DNA of 64,000 bases from contig JAANDG010000025.1 in assembly GCA_036852015.1 (NCBI GenBank), positions 248,001 through 312,000 on the forward strand. Direction: 5' to 3'. The position numbers were made by a program, and so were the translations under genes. Positions within the stretch are counted from its first letter, which is position 1; every line of letters starts with the position of its first letter. The DNA comes from Pelodera strongyloides. Taxonomy: Eukaryota > Nematoda > Chromadorea > Rhabditida > Rhabditidae. Shown one piece after another: positions 1-14,700 of the stretch. The notes beneath the pieces are model-generated. The model had not been told where the DNA came from and made no database searches. It saw only the letters and a list, made by a program, of their open reading frames with translations.

Positions 1-30
1 CACCGACAGTAAACAATTTTCTGGAATCAC

Positions 31-2775
31 CTCTAGGAGTCCCACGACAGATAGAGGCAATGAGGACTTTGGCTAAACAGAGCAGAAACACCCTTCGGCT
101 AGGAATATTGGGCTGGGTGGTCTAGTAGGAGCACACCAGACTTTCAATCCCGAGGTTGGGGGTTCGATCCCACCTAGGTGTTGCGTTTCACTTCCTGGGT
201 GCAAAATCGTGACGTGGGCCGTATCAACCCCGTGCGCACCCAGCTTAGGGTCTAGTCATGTTAAAGCGAAGCCGAGTACACCAGCATTCTTATGCAACTT
301 ATGCAAATGAGCATAAATTAGAATAAAAAAATCGAGTGAAATTGGAGCAATTTTTCATAAATACGTAAGAATTCAGTGGTCCACAATGCGGTTCACACAC
401 CGGCTTCTATTTCGCTTGAACCCGTTAACTGTAATAATAAACAGTGCTCGTATCTGATTATCACCTTGTCCTTCCCATGAATACTTATCATTTGCGTTGA
501 ACGTTGGGTTGAAGAAGTAGTGGGAGCATTTCCCGGGAACAAATTGATTGTCCACCCAGAAGTGTTCGTGGACGAGCTCTAGAAACATTGGAATAAATAA
601 CTCAATTTAGAAATCTAGCGACTTGTTTGTTTAATTCAGTTTTTTATCAGCTATATGTAGGTTTACAGTTTATTAGTTATTTTTATCAGCTATATGCTAT
701 TTTTTATAGTTTATCGGCTATTCTTGTCAGCTATATGCTATTCTTATATATAAGCTGTTTTTATATTTTTTGGCTGAGTTTTTATGAATTGAATTATGCT
801 AAATATTTTGATGTGACTATTCTTAGGGGTAATTGCCCATACTCTAATTATCAGGGAAATCAATTAGACACCGAGATGCAGCACCGAAGCACGGCGTTAT
901 TTAGTAAATGTGAATCGAAAATAACCTTGCTCGCGTCTGCGCCTTCTAGAGACGAGTTCAATTCGAGCAAAAACATTGCATTTTGCTTGAGAACTGTTTC
1001 GGGACGAGTGTCGAAAGCAGCGGAGGAAATGCGGAACTCACGCCATCTAAAAATATAAAGTATTGATGTTTGCAGTAGGTTACCTCTATTGTATATGAAA
1101 ATAGGCAGGGACTATCAAAGCGAAATACCGGCCGGTTTTTGAAACACATAGTGAAATGAACATAAGTTTACAAAAAAAAATTGAGGTAAATTCGAGTAAG
1201 TTAGCATAATCAAAAACCGGTCGGTATTTAGCTTTAAAGGGTCAGGCCCATTTCAAATGACCCCTATTTTTGATGATTCCATCTGACTCTTTATGTCAAA
1301 TATAGTAGGATACGATATTTTTCTAATTTTCAAGCGCAAAATTCGCGCAGTAGCAATTTACCATTGCCAGTCATACCCAACTATTCATCGCAGTTGTCAC
1401 GCCCTTTCGCTCTCATTGGGCAGTATTCTAAATTGGGCGTGGCAATTGCGATATTGGCCAATCAGCGCGAATGGGCGTGCCAACTGCGATAAATAGTTGG
1501 GTATGAGTGCCCCCGGTAAATTGATGAATAGTGTGTGAATTTTGCGCTTGAAAATTAGAAAAATATTGCATCCTACTATATTTGACATGGAGAACCAGAT
1601 GGAATCATCAAAAATAGGGGTCATTTGAAATGGGCCTGACCCTTTAATGACTGAGGAAATAGAGGAACTGATCACACCACTACTCATGGTAAGGTCTACT
1701 AGGTCTACTACATATGTATACCTTTGGCTACTATACGGAATAAGGACTACAGAGGTCTTCTGAAGAATAATTGATAAGGACTACATCATGCACATCACTA
1801 ATTGCCTAATTAGGAATGCTCACTGCAGATAATTAGCAAATATCAACTGCGGTTTCTCACCGTCGATTCCGCTCTTGTTGGTGTCCTGAGGGAGTTTGCT
1901 TCAGAAAACGAGCCCGACAAGTTGGGCACAGCAAATACCTGAGATTGAAAGCATAATTTAGCAAACTGCACATTTCCAGTCAATCGAGCTTCTCCGGATA
2001 TAACTACGCAAACGACTTCTTAAACTTAGAAATGTCCTGCTTAATATTTCTGAATCAAACAGAACGTTATGGCAAGTGGTTTCGAAGCGCATACGGCATA
2101 GCTATAACCCGTACATGTACATATGCAAAGAAGGGTGAGTATTTTCAAAACCACATGCCATACCGCTGTAAACATACCACGTGCTTCCCGCTCGTCCCCC
2201 GTCCCCACAGTGTCCAGCCCACCCAGTCGTATATTTCCCAGATGAGTTATATCCATGGCCCTGACACTCCTTGCCACACCCGGGATGTGTCATACGCATG
2301 TGGACTGGAATAATTTGCATAGATCAGTAACTGACTATGAACCTCAAGGACCAAGTACAAGGAAGATTTCGGAAAATCAGAGGGATTCAACCGGCTTTCA
2401 ATAATACGATTAGGTGAAATATTCTAGGATGCCTAATTGTAAGACATAGTTTTTTGTTTAAAGCAAAATAACGGCCGGTGTTTGAAACGCATCGCTTACA
2501 CCTGCTTTCTTATGCAGCATAAGCAAATGAGCAAAAATTAGAATAACAACTAAACCCCAAATAGACCCCACTATGCATAAATGTATAAGAATGCAAGTAC
2601 TTGAGATGCGTTTCAAAAACCGGCCGGTATTTCGCTTTAAATTAAGAATAAACTATGATTGAACGAACCTGTAACCTGGATCTTAAACCTCTCCTCACAA
2701 AGTTCGCACAGTTCTCCATAGTCTTGGGCGTCTTGGTGACTGTAGTGCGATGGGGTTCTGAGACCGGAACTAGCA
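31..2775 (-). CDS. rpm-1: rpm-1 exons 67-71: Cys/His zinc-binding region, truncated by window edge
   Basis: Exons: 2669-2775, 2178-2304, 1861-1938, 503-578 and 31-72 (about residues 2442-2585). [10 protein letters not shown] with [15 protein letters not shown] forms a C-x2-C...H...H-type finger. It is followed by [20 protein letters not shown] and [12 protein letters not shown], all strongly conserved in PHR proteins. Exon 70 ([12 protein letters not shown]...EMLPLLL) fits the segment after the finger by phase and weak similarity. Exon 71 (42 nt) is supported only by phase and splice signals. Introns 69 and 70 carry MITEs and a tRNA-like SINE. Confidence 0.8.
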
Positions 2776-5700
2776 CTGTAACCAATTGGAGAACACACAA
2801 AAAGGGTATTGTGGAGTTGGTGCTCTTCTGGGCTTTCCCGGATCTTTGTATTTGTAAGCTTCGATAAATCATACTGTAATTTGGTTACTTATGCGCCCGC
2901 GATAAACTATATGGTCAATTCATGCTCGGGTTTTAACATACAGTAGGAACTGATATTGTCGCCCTTAAACAACAGTTTTGAACACAATACATTGGTGCAC
3001 TACTGGTGAGGTGACAGAGTAGAATGTTTGTGCTGACAATGAGTAGTGACAAAGTGACAAGGCCGGACAGGATGCACATTCACTTCGTGTACGTAAATGT
3101 GATAGAAACTCATGCGATCAAGAATCAACTCATAGGTCGTTGATCAGCTCAATCACCGGGTGACTCGTTGTAATGTAATAACATCACAGGACATCAAATT
3201 AGGTCATCTACCAAGCAAGACACGTGCATGGTAACATGTTTTGACAATAAGTGTCATTCCTATTGGAATTATAATGTGCTCGTGTGGAGCGGCAGGGACA
3301 TATACGTAGTTGTGCATAGCTGCATTGTGTGGTGTGTCGAAAATAACTATAGGATGAAATATAGGCCAAAAGTCTATGTTTTCAACAAAGACACACATAC
3401 TCACCCAGGAAAGAAAGAAGGGTTTCCACAAGAGCTAAAGCATGAAAAGTATTTACATTGTGAAACTAGCCATGCGTAAACTAGCTAAATAAGTAAATCA
3501 GAGTTTAAAGCGGCATGGTGCGTGGTTTTGGGAAAATTGCTTGCTGGACTGCTGCATTCACATGAGGCATATGCAAATTTTTTCGCATTATGTGCTGTCA
3601 GAAAGTGAACAAATGGTGAAATATTCTTTGTGCTTTATTTTGCTCATTTCGATGCTGAAAGCGAAGCACTATTTTGTGTAGAGTGAATGTGTTGCAAAAT
3701 TATCACATAAGAGATTTATAAATAAGTTTCTAAGTCAAAGACTTGTTTTTAGACTCATGTGTGGCGTCATGTTCTTTTTTTCACGACACCATGAAGGTGC
3801 AGAGCCAGGTATATTTTTACTTCTCATGGTCGGTTCACCTAACCTTCTGCCCTAACAATTGGCATAATTATACAGTACCTCGTATGCTAATTAACTCACT
3901 TGAATTGCCTGACCCCTGGAGGACTGGGCATAATCAGGTGTTGTTCGATGCTCGTTTTCACTGCAGCGCAAACATCTTTCCATAATTTGACGAGAGGTTG
4001 CAGGGGTGGAGGGGCCAGAGAAGCGGGGGCGGATTCACAGGCCGGCCACAACTGAAACGTTTTATTCTTTATTTTAATAAAACCCTTATTCAGTACGTAG
4101 ATACATGTACAAACTACAAACTATAGTTTTCGCAGAACTTTTAGCGACAAACAAGGAGTTTTTTTAATAAACAACTAACAAAGATGCCTAAAGCGCAGAA
4201 ATAATAAACGGATTTCCATAGACAAAGTTATATGTCTTACCGAGTGCATGTGCGTGTGAAATTTGAGATAAGCCGCCGCTGCCATCGCATCTTTCACCAA
4301 ATGTTCGTGCAGCAAAAATGCGGCAAACACCGTTCGACAGCAATCAACGATTGAGGGACGCAGGCAACGCACGGTTGCGGAAGAACTGAAAATAACGCCT
4401 GTACAATTTTTTGTTCAAAACTAAATACATCATATAATGGGAGTCCTAGTGTGACGAAGTACGCCGCATGGCATTTAGGTCAAAACTTGGGTGGTTCGCG
4501 GCAAAACCCTGGCGCGGAAGTGCGCGCCGCGAATGGCCTAAATGCCGAGTGGGGCGACCATATCCCTGTGTTCCCCCTCTGGCTGCACCTATGTTCAAAA
4601 GCCAATAAATGTCGAATTTAAAAAAACGCTAAACTTCTACACTACCGTGGTCGAAGTTGTCTGACTGGCAATCGATCCTCTTCGTCATTTCCGTTGGAGC
4701 TTTGTACTTGTGAATGGACGGACGAACGTCCAACTTGATCCTGCAAGATAAATAATACATTCGTCAGATAGTGACGGTTGATGGTGTTATATCTGGATCA
4801 ACCTTTTTTAAAGGAAATACCGGCCGGTTTTTAAATAACATCGAACACACCAACATTCTCATGCGTCTTATGCAAATGAACATAAACTAGAATAAAAAGT
4901 CAAGCTAAATTCGAGCAAATTAGCATAAATACGTAAAAATTCAGTTGTCCACGATGAGGCCGGTATTTTGCTCTAACGCGTAGATTATCGGTTCACAGTA
5001 CGTTAATATCTTTTGGAGGAATTAAACCCCCATACTTCAGCTAGGATGTATCTCTGCGAATTTGCGAGTCGTATCCACACGCCCTGACTATTATGGATCC
5101 AACCATCGGTGAGCAATTCACGACGGCCTAAAATTAGATAATTAGAAGGTAATTCAATAAGGTGTTAGGCAATTAGGCCTTGGGAGTCAAGCGACGTCAC
5201 AAAATAAGTGTGATTTTTTTTTGACATCTCACCCACGGAGTGAACTACTAGAGAAGCGCAGTTACTAGTCTACCGTAGGATTTGAAACGTATCGGGATAT
5301 CTGCATATCTGCATATTGTATGCAAAAAGTGTTATATGGAGATATTGCGAAATGATTTACATACTTTTGATTGGGAAGTTGTTGGGCCCATACGTTTCGT
5401 AATCCCGCGGTAGTCATAGTAACGTAACTCTGCTTCAAAAAAATCACATACCCTCCAGGACTTCTCCCTGTATTGCAGTTTCCAACGAAGGAGAACTATA
5501 CAAATCCACTCGATCGCCATCACTCAGAATGTACATCTAATATATTTAATTAGTTAGTGACCTTTTAACTAATTGCCCCTTAAACGCACCTTGCTTGGTA
5601 ACTAAGGGTCTATAAGTTGAGAAACCATAAAATTTAAGTATAGCAGTGATATAGGTTACCACTAGAAAGTCTCACCTCTCTAGTTTCAATGAGTACGCTC

Positions 5701-8700
5701 TGCTCGCTGTTCATTCGCTCTAAAGAACCTGAGAGATCGCTGTTTTCGCGTCGGGCGAATTCGCCAGCCGGAGTCTTAGCGCCTGAAGGATGATAATATA
5801 AACAATCATCAAGTTATAAAGAAGAGCGGGAAATGCAGAGCAAAAACAACGCGCATGTCTAAGAGCCATGCTTGCAGATTTGAATACCCATTTATCAGTG
5901 TTGAACAAGAGCCCGGAATGGAATTTACCGATGGGGTAGGTTATAAGCTCTCTCGGCTTTCTCTCGCAGCCTGTCAAAAGCAGAGATAGCGAGCGAGCAT
6001 GCTAAACAGCGCCTGTAACCTAGCCCAGCGGTAACTTTTATTGGAACTGGCCTCAATCAGAAGAAAGAGATCAGAAGACTAACCTGCTCCAATGACGATG
6101 AGCTCACGGTGTATGGCACGATGACTTTGGAGGCACCAAGCTTGCACCTGAAGTCATCATACAGTCATAATTATAATAAAAACTTCACATCCAATCTCCA
6201 TCAAAAACGTTCTATCGATGATCCAAGAACTAGGCATCCCTTCACATTCGCATACATGTTTTAAAGGGACAAGAAGAACGTATTTTAACCTTTCTGACTA
6301 CGGCTGTTTGCCGTGGAATAACTCTGCGAGTTCTAGGTGTAAAGAAATGCGGTTTTCACAGTAATATTTCTAAAAAACCGGACATTCTGTGCAAGAGACT
6401 GAGGAAAACTTTATTTTCTCGTGGGCCTGTCCCTTTAAGCTGCCTTTAGTTAGATTAGAGTTTTTAGCCTAGGAGTTAGTTTAAATTCTGCCGTTGACGA
6501 TGAAGAACAGACCTGGCCTGGAACTTGTACTGAAGCATGAAGCGCGGCCGTTTCGTCAGTAAGTCGAAGCCATTTTCCGTCGCCGTTTTCTAGTTCTTCG
6601 ATGTAAGCGATAGTTGATCCTGCAAGCGGATCTACTTGCTTAGTAAGCGGGGATACAGTAATACCGTAGTACTACGGGACAGTATTCTCAGCGTTGGTAT
6701 ATAACTACCCTTTGGTAGCTTTGCTAGATGCCCCTAGTCGTCACGGACCGTCCTCTCTAGCTGGATTCTAGTACATCAAATCAAAACTACACCACAAGGT
6801 CCCTTGTTAGCACTGGTGTTCTTAGTTCTTGCATCACTAACGTTTTACTGGTAGGGTTCTCGTTGGTCCTTATTAAACCATGCTGCCCGCCTTATTGAAA
6901 CAATAAGGAATGTAAGATTTAGACTATATTATGCACATAAAAAGTACCTCTAGGAATATATCCACAAACTGGAGCTGACAATGAAGGCGTTGTCCTTATT
7001 CGAACTGCGAAATAAGGTGAACATCGTGGAATTGAAGCATGTTGTGCCCTAAAGTAGACGCGTTGAAGATCTTATTTCATAAAAGGCCCAGTGGTCAGTG
7101 GTTAGGGGCGGGGTGGTCCAGTTGCAGCGCGTTCGTCTCTAATGCAGAATCTCTGCAGAACATGTCATAAGTAAACCTTGAATTTGAACTCCCTTGAATA
7201 AAGGTTAAAGGTGGGAGCTCTTGAAGCGTAAAAGAATTTTTTAAAATTTTTATTTTAAATGGCTAAACGGCTAAACCTGCTAAGTAATTCAGATGCTAAG
7301 TAATTCAGATACGGAATTGGTCCCTGCGTACTACATACGACAGGAGCCATTTATTTTATTTATTCTTATTCTTAAAATTATTTCCCTGACAATCAATCGA
7401 TAGAGAAATTGGAAGCGCTCCATATTTTGTGATCCTTGTTGGAAGGAGAATCAACATAAATAATGCAAAAGTAGAAATTTGCGGTGACCAATATTAGATT
7501 TGGCGAGATTTAAAAAGTACCGTATATGATTCAACAAATAAATAATACAAACTACAAACTACAAACTACAAACCTGCTCAACTGCGCGGTTCTGCTCTTG
7601 CCCTTCATTGGTTCTTTGATGTCGTCCGCCTCGATAACCTAATTATTGATAATAGATTCATGATTATTAATAATTACTAACCAAATTCATGATGATTATT
7701 TATTACTAACCATTATTCAAATTATTCATAATTACGAACTCCTGTAAAAATAAAAAGAGCTCGGTTTCCAAAGTCCTCATTTTCGATTGATGGATACTGT
7801 AACACTGTAACCACCTATACTGTAGTTTCAAGTTTCAATTGTTTTTCCAGGAGCCGCTCAAAGATCAGATAACTATCCTAGAAGTTCAAACTACAAATGA
7901 GTTAAAATTACAAATGTGAATATAATTCCAAGTTCAAGATGAAAAATATACTACCTCAACAGTATAACTTTGCGGCAGTTGGAACCCATCGATACGGCAT
8001 TCAATACGAAACGAGCCGGGGTGACGGGGCGTCCATTCGCCAACATATCTTAAAATAGTAGTATATTTATGAATATGGAATCCAATAAACATTGTCGTCA
8101 ATCGGAGTTTATGAAGATTATGCACCGGGGACCGGAATTATTTAGATGGCTAGTTCTGTTGGCTTCTAACGCAGGTCGTTAAGTTTATATAGGTCGTCTG
8201 GACAACGTCTACTTTGAAAATACCAGATCACCACCGGTCGCCGCAAACCTATCTAGAAACTTCAGCTTTATGAAGTTATAACCCACGTGGATGGATTCTT
8301 CTGTCCCATTGTCACCGTTTCTTTCACGACGGCATCACGGAAGTAGCCAAGACGAATCTCCTCGTAACTAAAGCAATGATTTAAGTGCATTAGTTGGTAC
8401 ATATCTTCTTATTATATAAAGGAGAAGAGTTTAGATGTTTGTCACCGAATCCGCAACGAAATCCATACTACGTTTCAAGGATTTGGTATAAGCAGCAAAC
8501 ATTTCGCAAACCAAAATAAACGAAATGAGTTTCGTTACATTAATTACTGACAATACGTTTCAGACGTTTCATATAGGTACGCACACTTTTTTGAAGTGTT
8601 GCCTGTGCAGCATTGAAAGACGCCTCAGGCGATGGCTGTCTGGCACCACATATATTGATATGTTGCTAGTTCTCCATATATCTCGTTCTATCTATTTCAT

Positions 8701-11700
8701 ATGCATACTGTCAGTTGATTTGCTTGTGCCCACTTTCCATTTTTTTTCTAGCATCCAATCAGCCCATAGAATGAAAGATGATTATCAATAATAAGCAAAA
8801 GACCTAACGCATCAATAAATCAATACCTGTGATTAGAATATGCCGGCATCATACAGATCGACATGTAGCGTGCTTTATTCATGTAGACTGGTTGAAAGGG
8901 GTTCTGAAAAGATCGAATTATTTAAAGGGAAATACCGGCCGGTTTTTGAAACACATCGAGTGCATCAGCATTCATATGCAGCGTATGCAAATGACCGAAA
9001 AGAAGATAAAGCATAAATACGTAAGAATTCAGTTGCCCACGATGCGCTTTAAAAAAACCGGCCGGTACTTCGCTTTACAGGGACAGGAAAAACATCCAGA
9101 ATTCCAAATGCCAACTACTGACCAAGACATTGAATGTGCATGGGAATACTATAGACGCTGGAGCAATACACGTTTTTTGGCGCGAAAACAGCGTGGTTTC
9201 GGCGGTCAAGTTGTGCGTCTTTGAAAAAAGTGTATGCGCGGCTTGCGCGCCGTAACCACGCCACGTGAACGCAAACTTTCGGTTTACATCAAACCTGTTG
9301 CATATGTTGTAGTGTTGGTAGTTGATCAATTGCACGAATAACTTCTCCCTTTTGTGAATCACACGCGCCGCCCAGGCGAACAGTCACCTGCAAATTGATA
9401 CATTTTTAATTTCAAGGCTACGAACCCTAGGGATTATATTTTTCACACAAAAATATCTGAAACCCCTGGAACAGCAACTGACATTCGTCTCGCTGACTCG
9501 CTGATGGAGTTTTATTTGGCGGGTATATAGTGCATGGCAAAGTATACGGGCACCCCCAAATTTAGCCTTAAAGGGAGAGGCCCATGAGAAAAAAGTTGTC
9601 CTTAATATACTTACACAGGATGTCCGGAATTTTAGAAATACTTTTGTGAAGCCGCATTTCTTTACACATAGAACTCGCAAAATTATTCTCCGGCAAACAG
9701 TTCGGCCAGGTACCGTAGTCAGAATCAATTTTTGCGCCTTTAGTGCCTTACAGTATTGGAAACGCCCTGTTAATATCATAGGAATGATTTTCATTCGTTT
9801 TAACATTTCTTTGAAGAGAAAGGATGAAAATGAACGGATATAAACCGCAAAAACGTTCTGACTACGGTACCTGGCCGAACAGTTTGTCGGGGAATAACTC
9901 TCTGAGTTCTAGGTGTAAAGAAATGCTGTTTTCACAGAAGTGTTTCTAAAATTCCGGACATCCTGTGTAAGTAAATTAAGGACAACTTTTTTCTCATGGG
10001 CCTCTTCCTTTAAAGGGAGAGGCCCACGAGATAAAAGTTTCCCTCAATTTATTTGTGCAGAATGTCCGGAATTTCAGAAATATTACTGTGAAAACCGCAA
10101 TGCTTGAAGCCTAGAACTCACTGAGCTTTCCTCCGGCAAACAGTTCGGCCAGGTACCGTAGCGAGAAAAAATTTTTGCGCTTTTAGGGCATTACTGTATT
10201 GGAAACGCCTCTTTATAAACGTAGGAATGATCTTTATTCGTTTGGCCGTTATTATGTAGAGAAAGAATGCAAATAAACGGATATCAACCGTAAAAACTAA
10301 TTTTGACGTTGCTGACTACGGTACCTGACCGAACTGTTTGACGGGGAATAGCTCTGTGAGTTTTAGGCTTCAAGCAATGCGGTTTTCACCGTGCACTGTA
10401 TTTGGACCAGACTTTTTTAATTTGTTTGCAGTTGTTGAACATTTAGGCAATGTGAAGATCATTACCTCAACGTTTAATTGTGCACATTGGGCAATTCGGC
10501 ACAGTTGATCGCGGGTCACGAGCTTGATCTGAAATTGATCTGAAATGTAATCCAGGCACTTGATCTGAAATGTAATCCAGCTTGATCTGAAATTGATCTG
10601 AAATGTATTCCAGGCACCCATTTTATCCCTCTATATCTCTCTTTTCTCACAGATTCCACTCTTCGCTATATTTCTTTTTTTCTCTATGTATTCTCCCTCT
10701 CTATATCGTCCTTTTATTTCTCTTTCTTATTCATATATTTCTCTGCATCGTGTCCCTTGACGTCGGATCGTGCCATGACATGTCGCATGTTTTTCGGCAG
10801 CACAACATACCGTATTCTTAGTGCCGACGGTAAGTTGCTCATCGCCCATCACAAGTTGACAATTGCCAATGTCCACGACAGGACCCAAAGGAAGCCATCG
10901 GGCCAGCAACCCGGGAATAGTTGTTGCCGAGCCACATATGAACTCACGAAGGAAGCGGAGATCTAATAAAAGAAAAAAATTTGGACGAAGAAATGTTATC
11001 CAAATTAATAATGAAAACGCTTTGGTAATCAAACAACACAAAGAAGAACATGTACAATAATTCACCGTGTACATAAAGCAAATGGTTACCCTAAGAAGAG
11101 CACACATACACTAATAAGGAACCTAGTGACCAATATTTTGAAAAGTTATTCAAGGCAGCTTGAATTCCTGCTCGAATTCGGCCCCCACCACAAACTGATA
11201 TAACAATGGGAACCAACGGCCGACGGTCTTCTCAGCGGTCAACTAGAATAACAAATATTGGGCGGTACAGTACAGTATCTCTTACCGCTCGTCAACGCAG
11301 GTCCGGGAACGCTTCTTGTTAGTAGCTCGTTAACGGTGGGAAAGTGTGCAAGGTTCAGGCCCTGAACAAATAACATAAATTGCAATTATTTTCATTCTAT
11401 GCGGACATGTCATAATGTGTTCTGTACCTGGAATTTAGGTCAAATCTTTAATTCTTAACAAAAAAAAATTAATTAAATAAAAAGCCACTAACAAAATTAT
11501 AGTAAAACCTATGCTCACCCAACACACAACAAACCTTTCTGAGCAATTGCCCATGCTTTTCCATAAGATCTCTCGTTTCTTCCTCAGCAATTAACAATTG
11601 GGATACGGATTCCGGATCGGACGGCATCTAAAATGGAAAATTAAAGAAATGGGAAATAGGAGACTTGAATAAATCTAAATGAATATATTGGTGCTGAATA

Positions 11701-14700
11701 CATAAGACAATTACTGTGTTAATCCTCATATAGAAGAGTCTACTAAACATTCAAGCAATTCAATTGCTTGAGCCTTGTTTGATTTTTTTGCGTGTTCAAG
11801 TTGCGTTCGAAACGTGTAAGGGTTCAATCAAGTTCGAAATGTTCAAGTTCCCCCCTAAGGAGTTCCCCTAAGGAGTTCATCCTCCCCATCTCACCCTCCC
11901 TTAGGTAACTGTAATCCTCCCCGCATCCCCTCCCTTAGGTAACTGTTATCCTCCCCGCCTCACCCTCCCTTAGGTAACTGTAATCCTCCCCCCCCCTCCC
12001 TTAGGTAACTGTAATCCTCCCCGCCTCCCCCTCCTTAGGTAACCTCCCCCCCCCCTCCCCCTGTAATCCTCCCCCCCCCTCCCCTAGGTAACTGTAATCC
12101 TCTCCGCCTCACCCTCCCTTAGGTAACTGTAATCCTCCCCAGTCCCCTTCCCCTACGGTTACTGTATTCCGACCAATCTAATAATTCCTTACTTCGACAA
12201 GAAGTCGACAGGAATTTGCACTGATCCACGCGAGTTCCTGTTCCAGAAGTATATTCGAATCTCTCGAATTCGATGAATGCCCGGTTACTGTACAACGGAA
12301 TCCGTACGTCTGAAAACGAATAGTACATTAAAGCGAAATCCCGACCGGTTTTTGAACACATCCAGCACGCCAACACGCTTATGCTGCTTATGCAGCTTAT
12401 GCAAATGAAGAAAAGAAATTAGAATAAAAATCGAGCTAAATTCGAGTAAATTAGCAAAATACGTAAGAACTCAGTTGTCCACAACAAGTTTCAAAAACTG
12501 GTTGGTATGTCGCTTTAATATAATTACAACTAAGATAATACTGTAATAAGCTAAATACGACACTTACAACTTGCATACAAATACACCCAAAGACCCCGCC
12601 CCCTTCAAATATAAAAAAATTCAAGATTTGCACGATTCTCTAATTGTAAGTAGTGAGTGCTACCTGTTCCTGTGATGCGCTTTCGATATGCCCGCTTGTT
12701 TCCAGTACAAACCAGACACTATTCCCAGGCAGCAGGAGATGCCGTGTGGGCCAACCGACACTTCCGCACAATCTAAGAGAGTTTAGAGTTAAAGCGAAAT
12801 ACCGGCCGGTTTTTGAAACAAATCGGCATCTGAATTCTTACGTAGTTATGCAAATTTGCTCGAATTTAAATTTAGCTCGATTTTTTATTCTAATTTATGT
12901 TCATTTGCATTACCTGCATAAGAATGGTGGTATACTCGATGTGTTTCAAAAGGTGGCCGGTATTTCTCTTTAAAGGGTACTGGAGGGCCATTTGTTGCTC
13001 CATATTTCGTTGGAAATAATATTGTGCCAAATTTGTTTTAATTATTCTGGTAGATACAGACACGGGGAATCTAATAAAAATAATAACTTTTTTGTCCACC
13101 TCAGAAAATCAAAAAGTTATTATTTTCATTGGATTCGCCGTGTCTTCATCTACCAGAATAACTAAAACACTTTTGGCAGAAGATTATTTCCAACGAAATA
13201 TTGAGCAAAACATGGCCCTCTCTGAGTACCGCAGAATACGGTAGTCTGGTACCTTTTTTACGTTTTGGCTGTGAAGAAATTTTTTTTAAAAAATTTCGAA
13301 AAAATTTTCAACAAAAAATAAACTCCAAATAACTACGGAATCATACAAAATGACGAAGACGGGATTAAATATGGTTTGTGCAGCTAGGCAAATAAAATAA
13401 AACGCATGATTTAAAAAAAGCAACAAACGCACAGTCAAAATCCCGCCCTTTTTTAGTTCCCAAACAACGGTGGCGAAAGCGCGGTTTATCATGCACCCCA
13501 CCATGTAACGCCTACCGTAATAATGGTACTGGAGGGCCATTTGTTGCTCCATATTTCGTTGGAAATAATATTGTGCCAAATTTGTTTTAATTATTCTGGT
13601 AGATACAGACACGGGGAATCTAATAAAAATAATAACTTTTTTGTTTTCTAAGGTGGACCTCACCCTTTAAAGGAACAGGCCCACGAGAAAAAAAAATTGT
13701 CCGGAATTTCAGAAATATTAGTGTGAAAACCGCATTTCTTTACACATAGAACTCGCAGAGTTATTCTCCGGCAAATTGTTCGGCCAGGTACCGTAGAAAT
13801 CTTCTTCATCCATTCAACAATTATTATGTAGAGAAAGAATGCAAATGGACGGTTATAAACCGTTAAAACCTATTGTTACCTTTCTGACTACGATACCTGG
13901 CCGAGCTGTTTGCCGTGCAATAACTCTGCGAGTTCCATGCGCAAAGAAATGCTGTTTTCACAGTAATATTTCAGAAATTCCGGACCTTCTGTCCACGTAA
14001 ATCGAGAACACTTTTTTCTCGTGGGCTTTTCCTTTAAAGCGAAATGTCCACGGCAATCGTACAAAATTAGCATAGGATACATAGGATTTGCTTATCATAT
14101 GCAAATTTTCCAAAGAGGCTAGCATTTCGCTTTAAAGGGGCATATAAAACAGCAAGAACACCACCTATGTGGGGATGGGAGAGACGCCATAAGGCCATAA
14201 GGGTTAGGGGAGTCCCGACTAGAGAGATACAATTTATCAATCTATCGCAACTTTTTATATAAACTCCCTCACTTGATCACGGGTACGTAACATTCCCGAT
14301 CGACTCCCACGTAAATCCAGAGTTGGTCATCGGCCTGTGCTGTTTGACATTCTTCGGAAAAGGAAATCGAGACAAACTCGACGGCTTTGTCAAAACCAAC
14401 GACCTGCAAGTTATCTTTTTCTTTATTCTCAAACTTTTTCTTTCTTTAAAATAGTATTGTACCTACATTGGGAAATTGACATGACACGCATATCCTATGT
14501 ATTTGGTGCTTCCGGCACCAAATTAACTATGATATGCGTATCATATGAAAATTTCAAAAAGTTTTACAAGAGGCTTTAAATTTCACTGTAATGAAAAACA
14601 GCTATGCCATAAATGAAGCTGACGTTAAAGCGAAATGCCAGCTCCTTTGGAAAATTTGCATATGATAAGCAAATCCTATGTATCCTATGCTAATTTTGCG

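Noticed and set aside
627..1058. 143-codon plus frame rich in Tyr/Phe/Leu
   Set aside because: AT-rich intronic sequence with repeated AGCTATATGCTATT-like units. No homology signal, and no splice partners.
9384..9843. Opposed 65- and 140-codon frames
   Set aside because: They are the two arms of an M3 palindrome.
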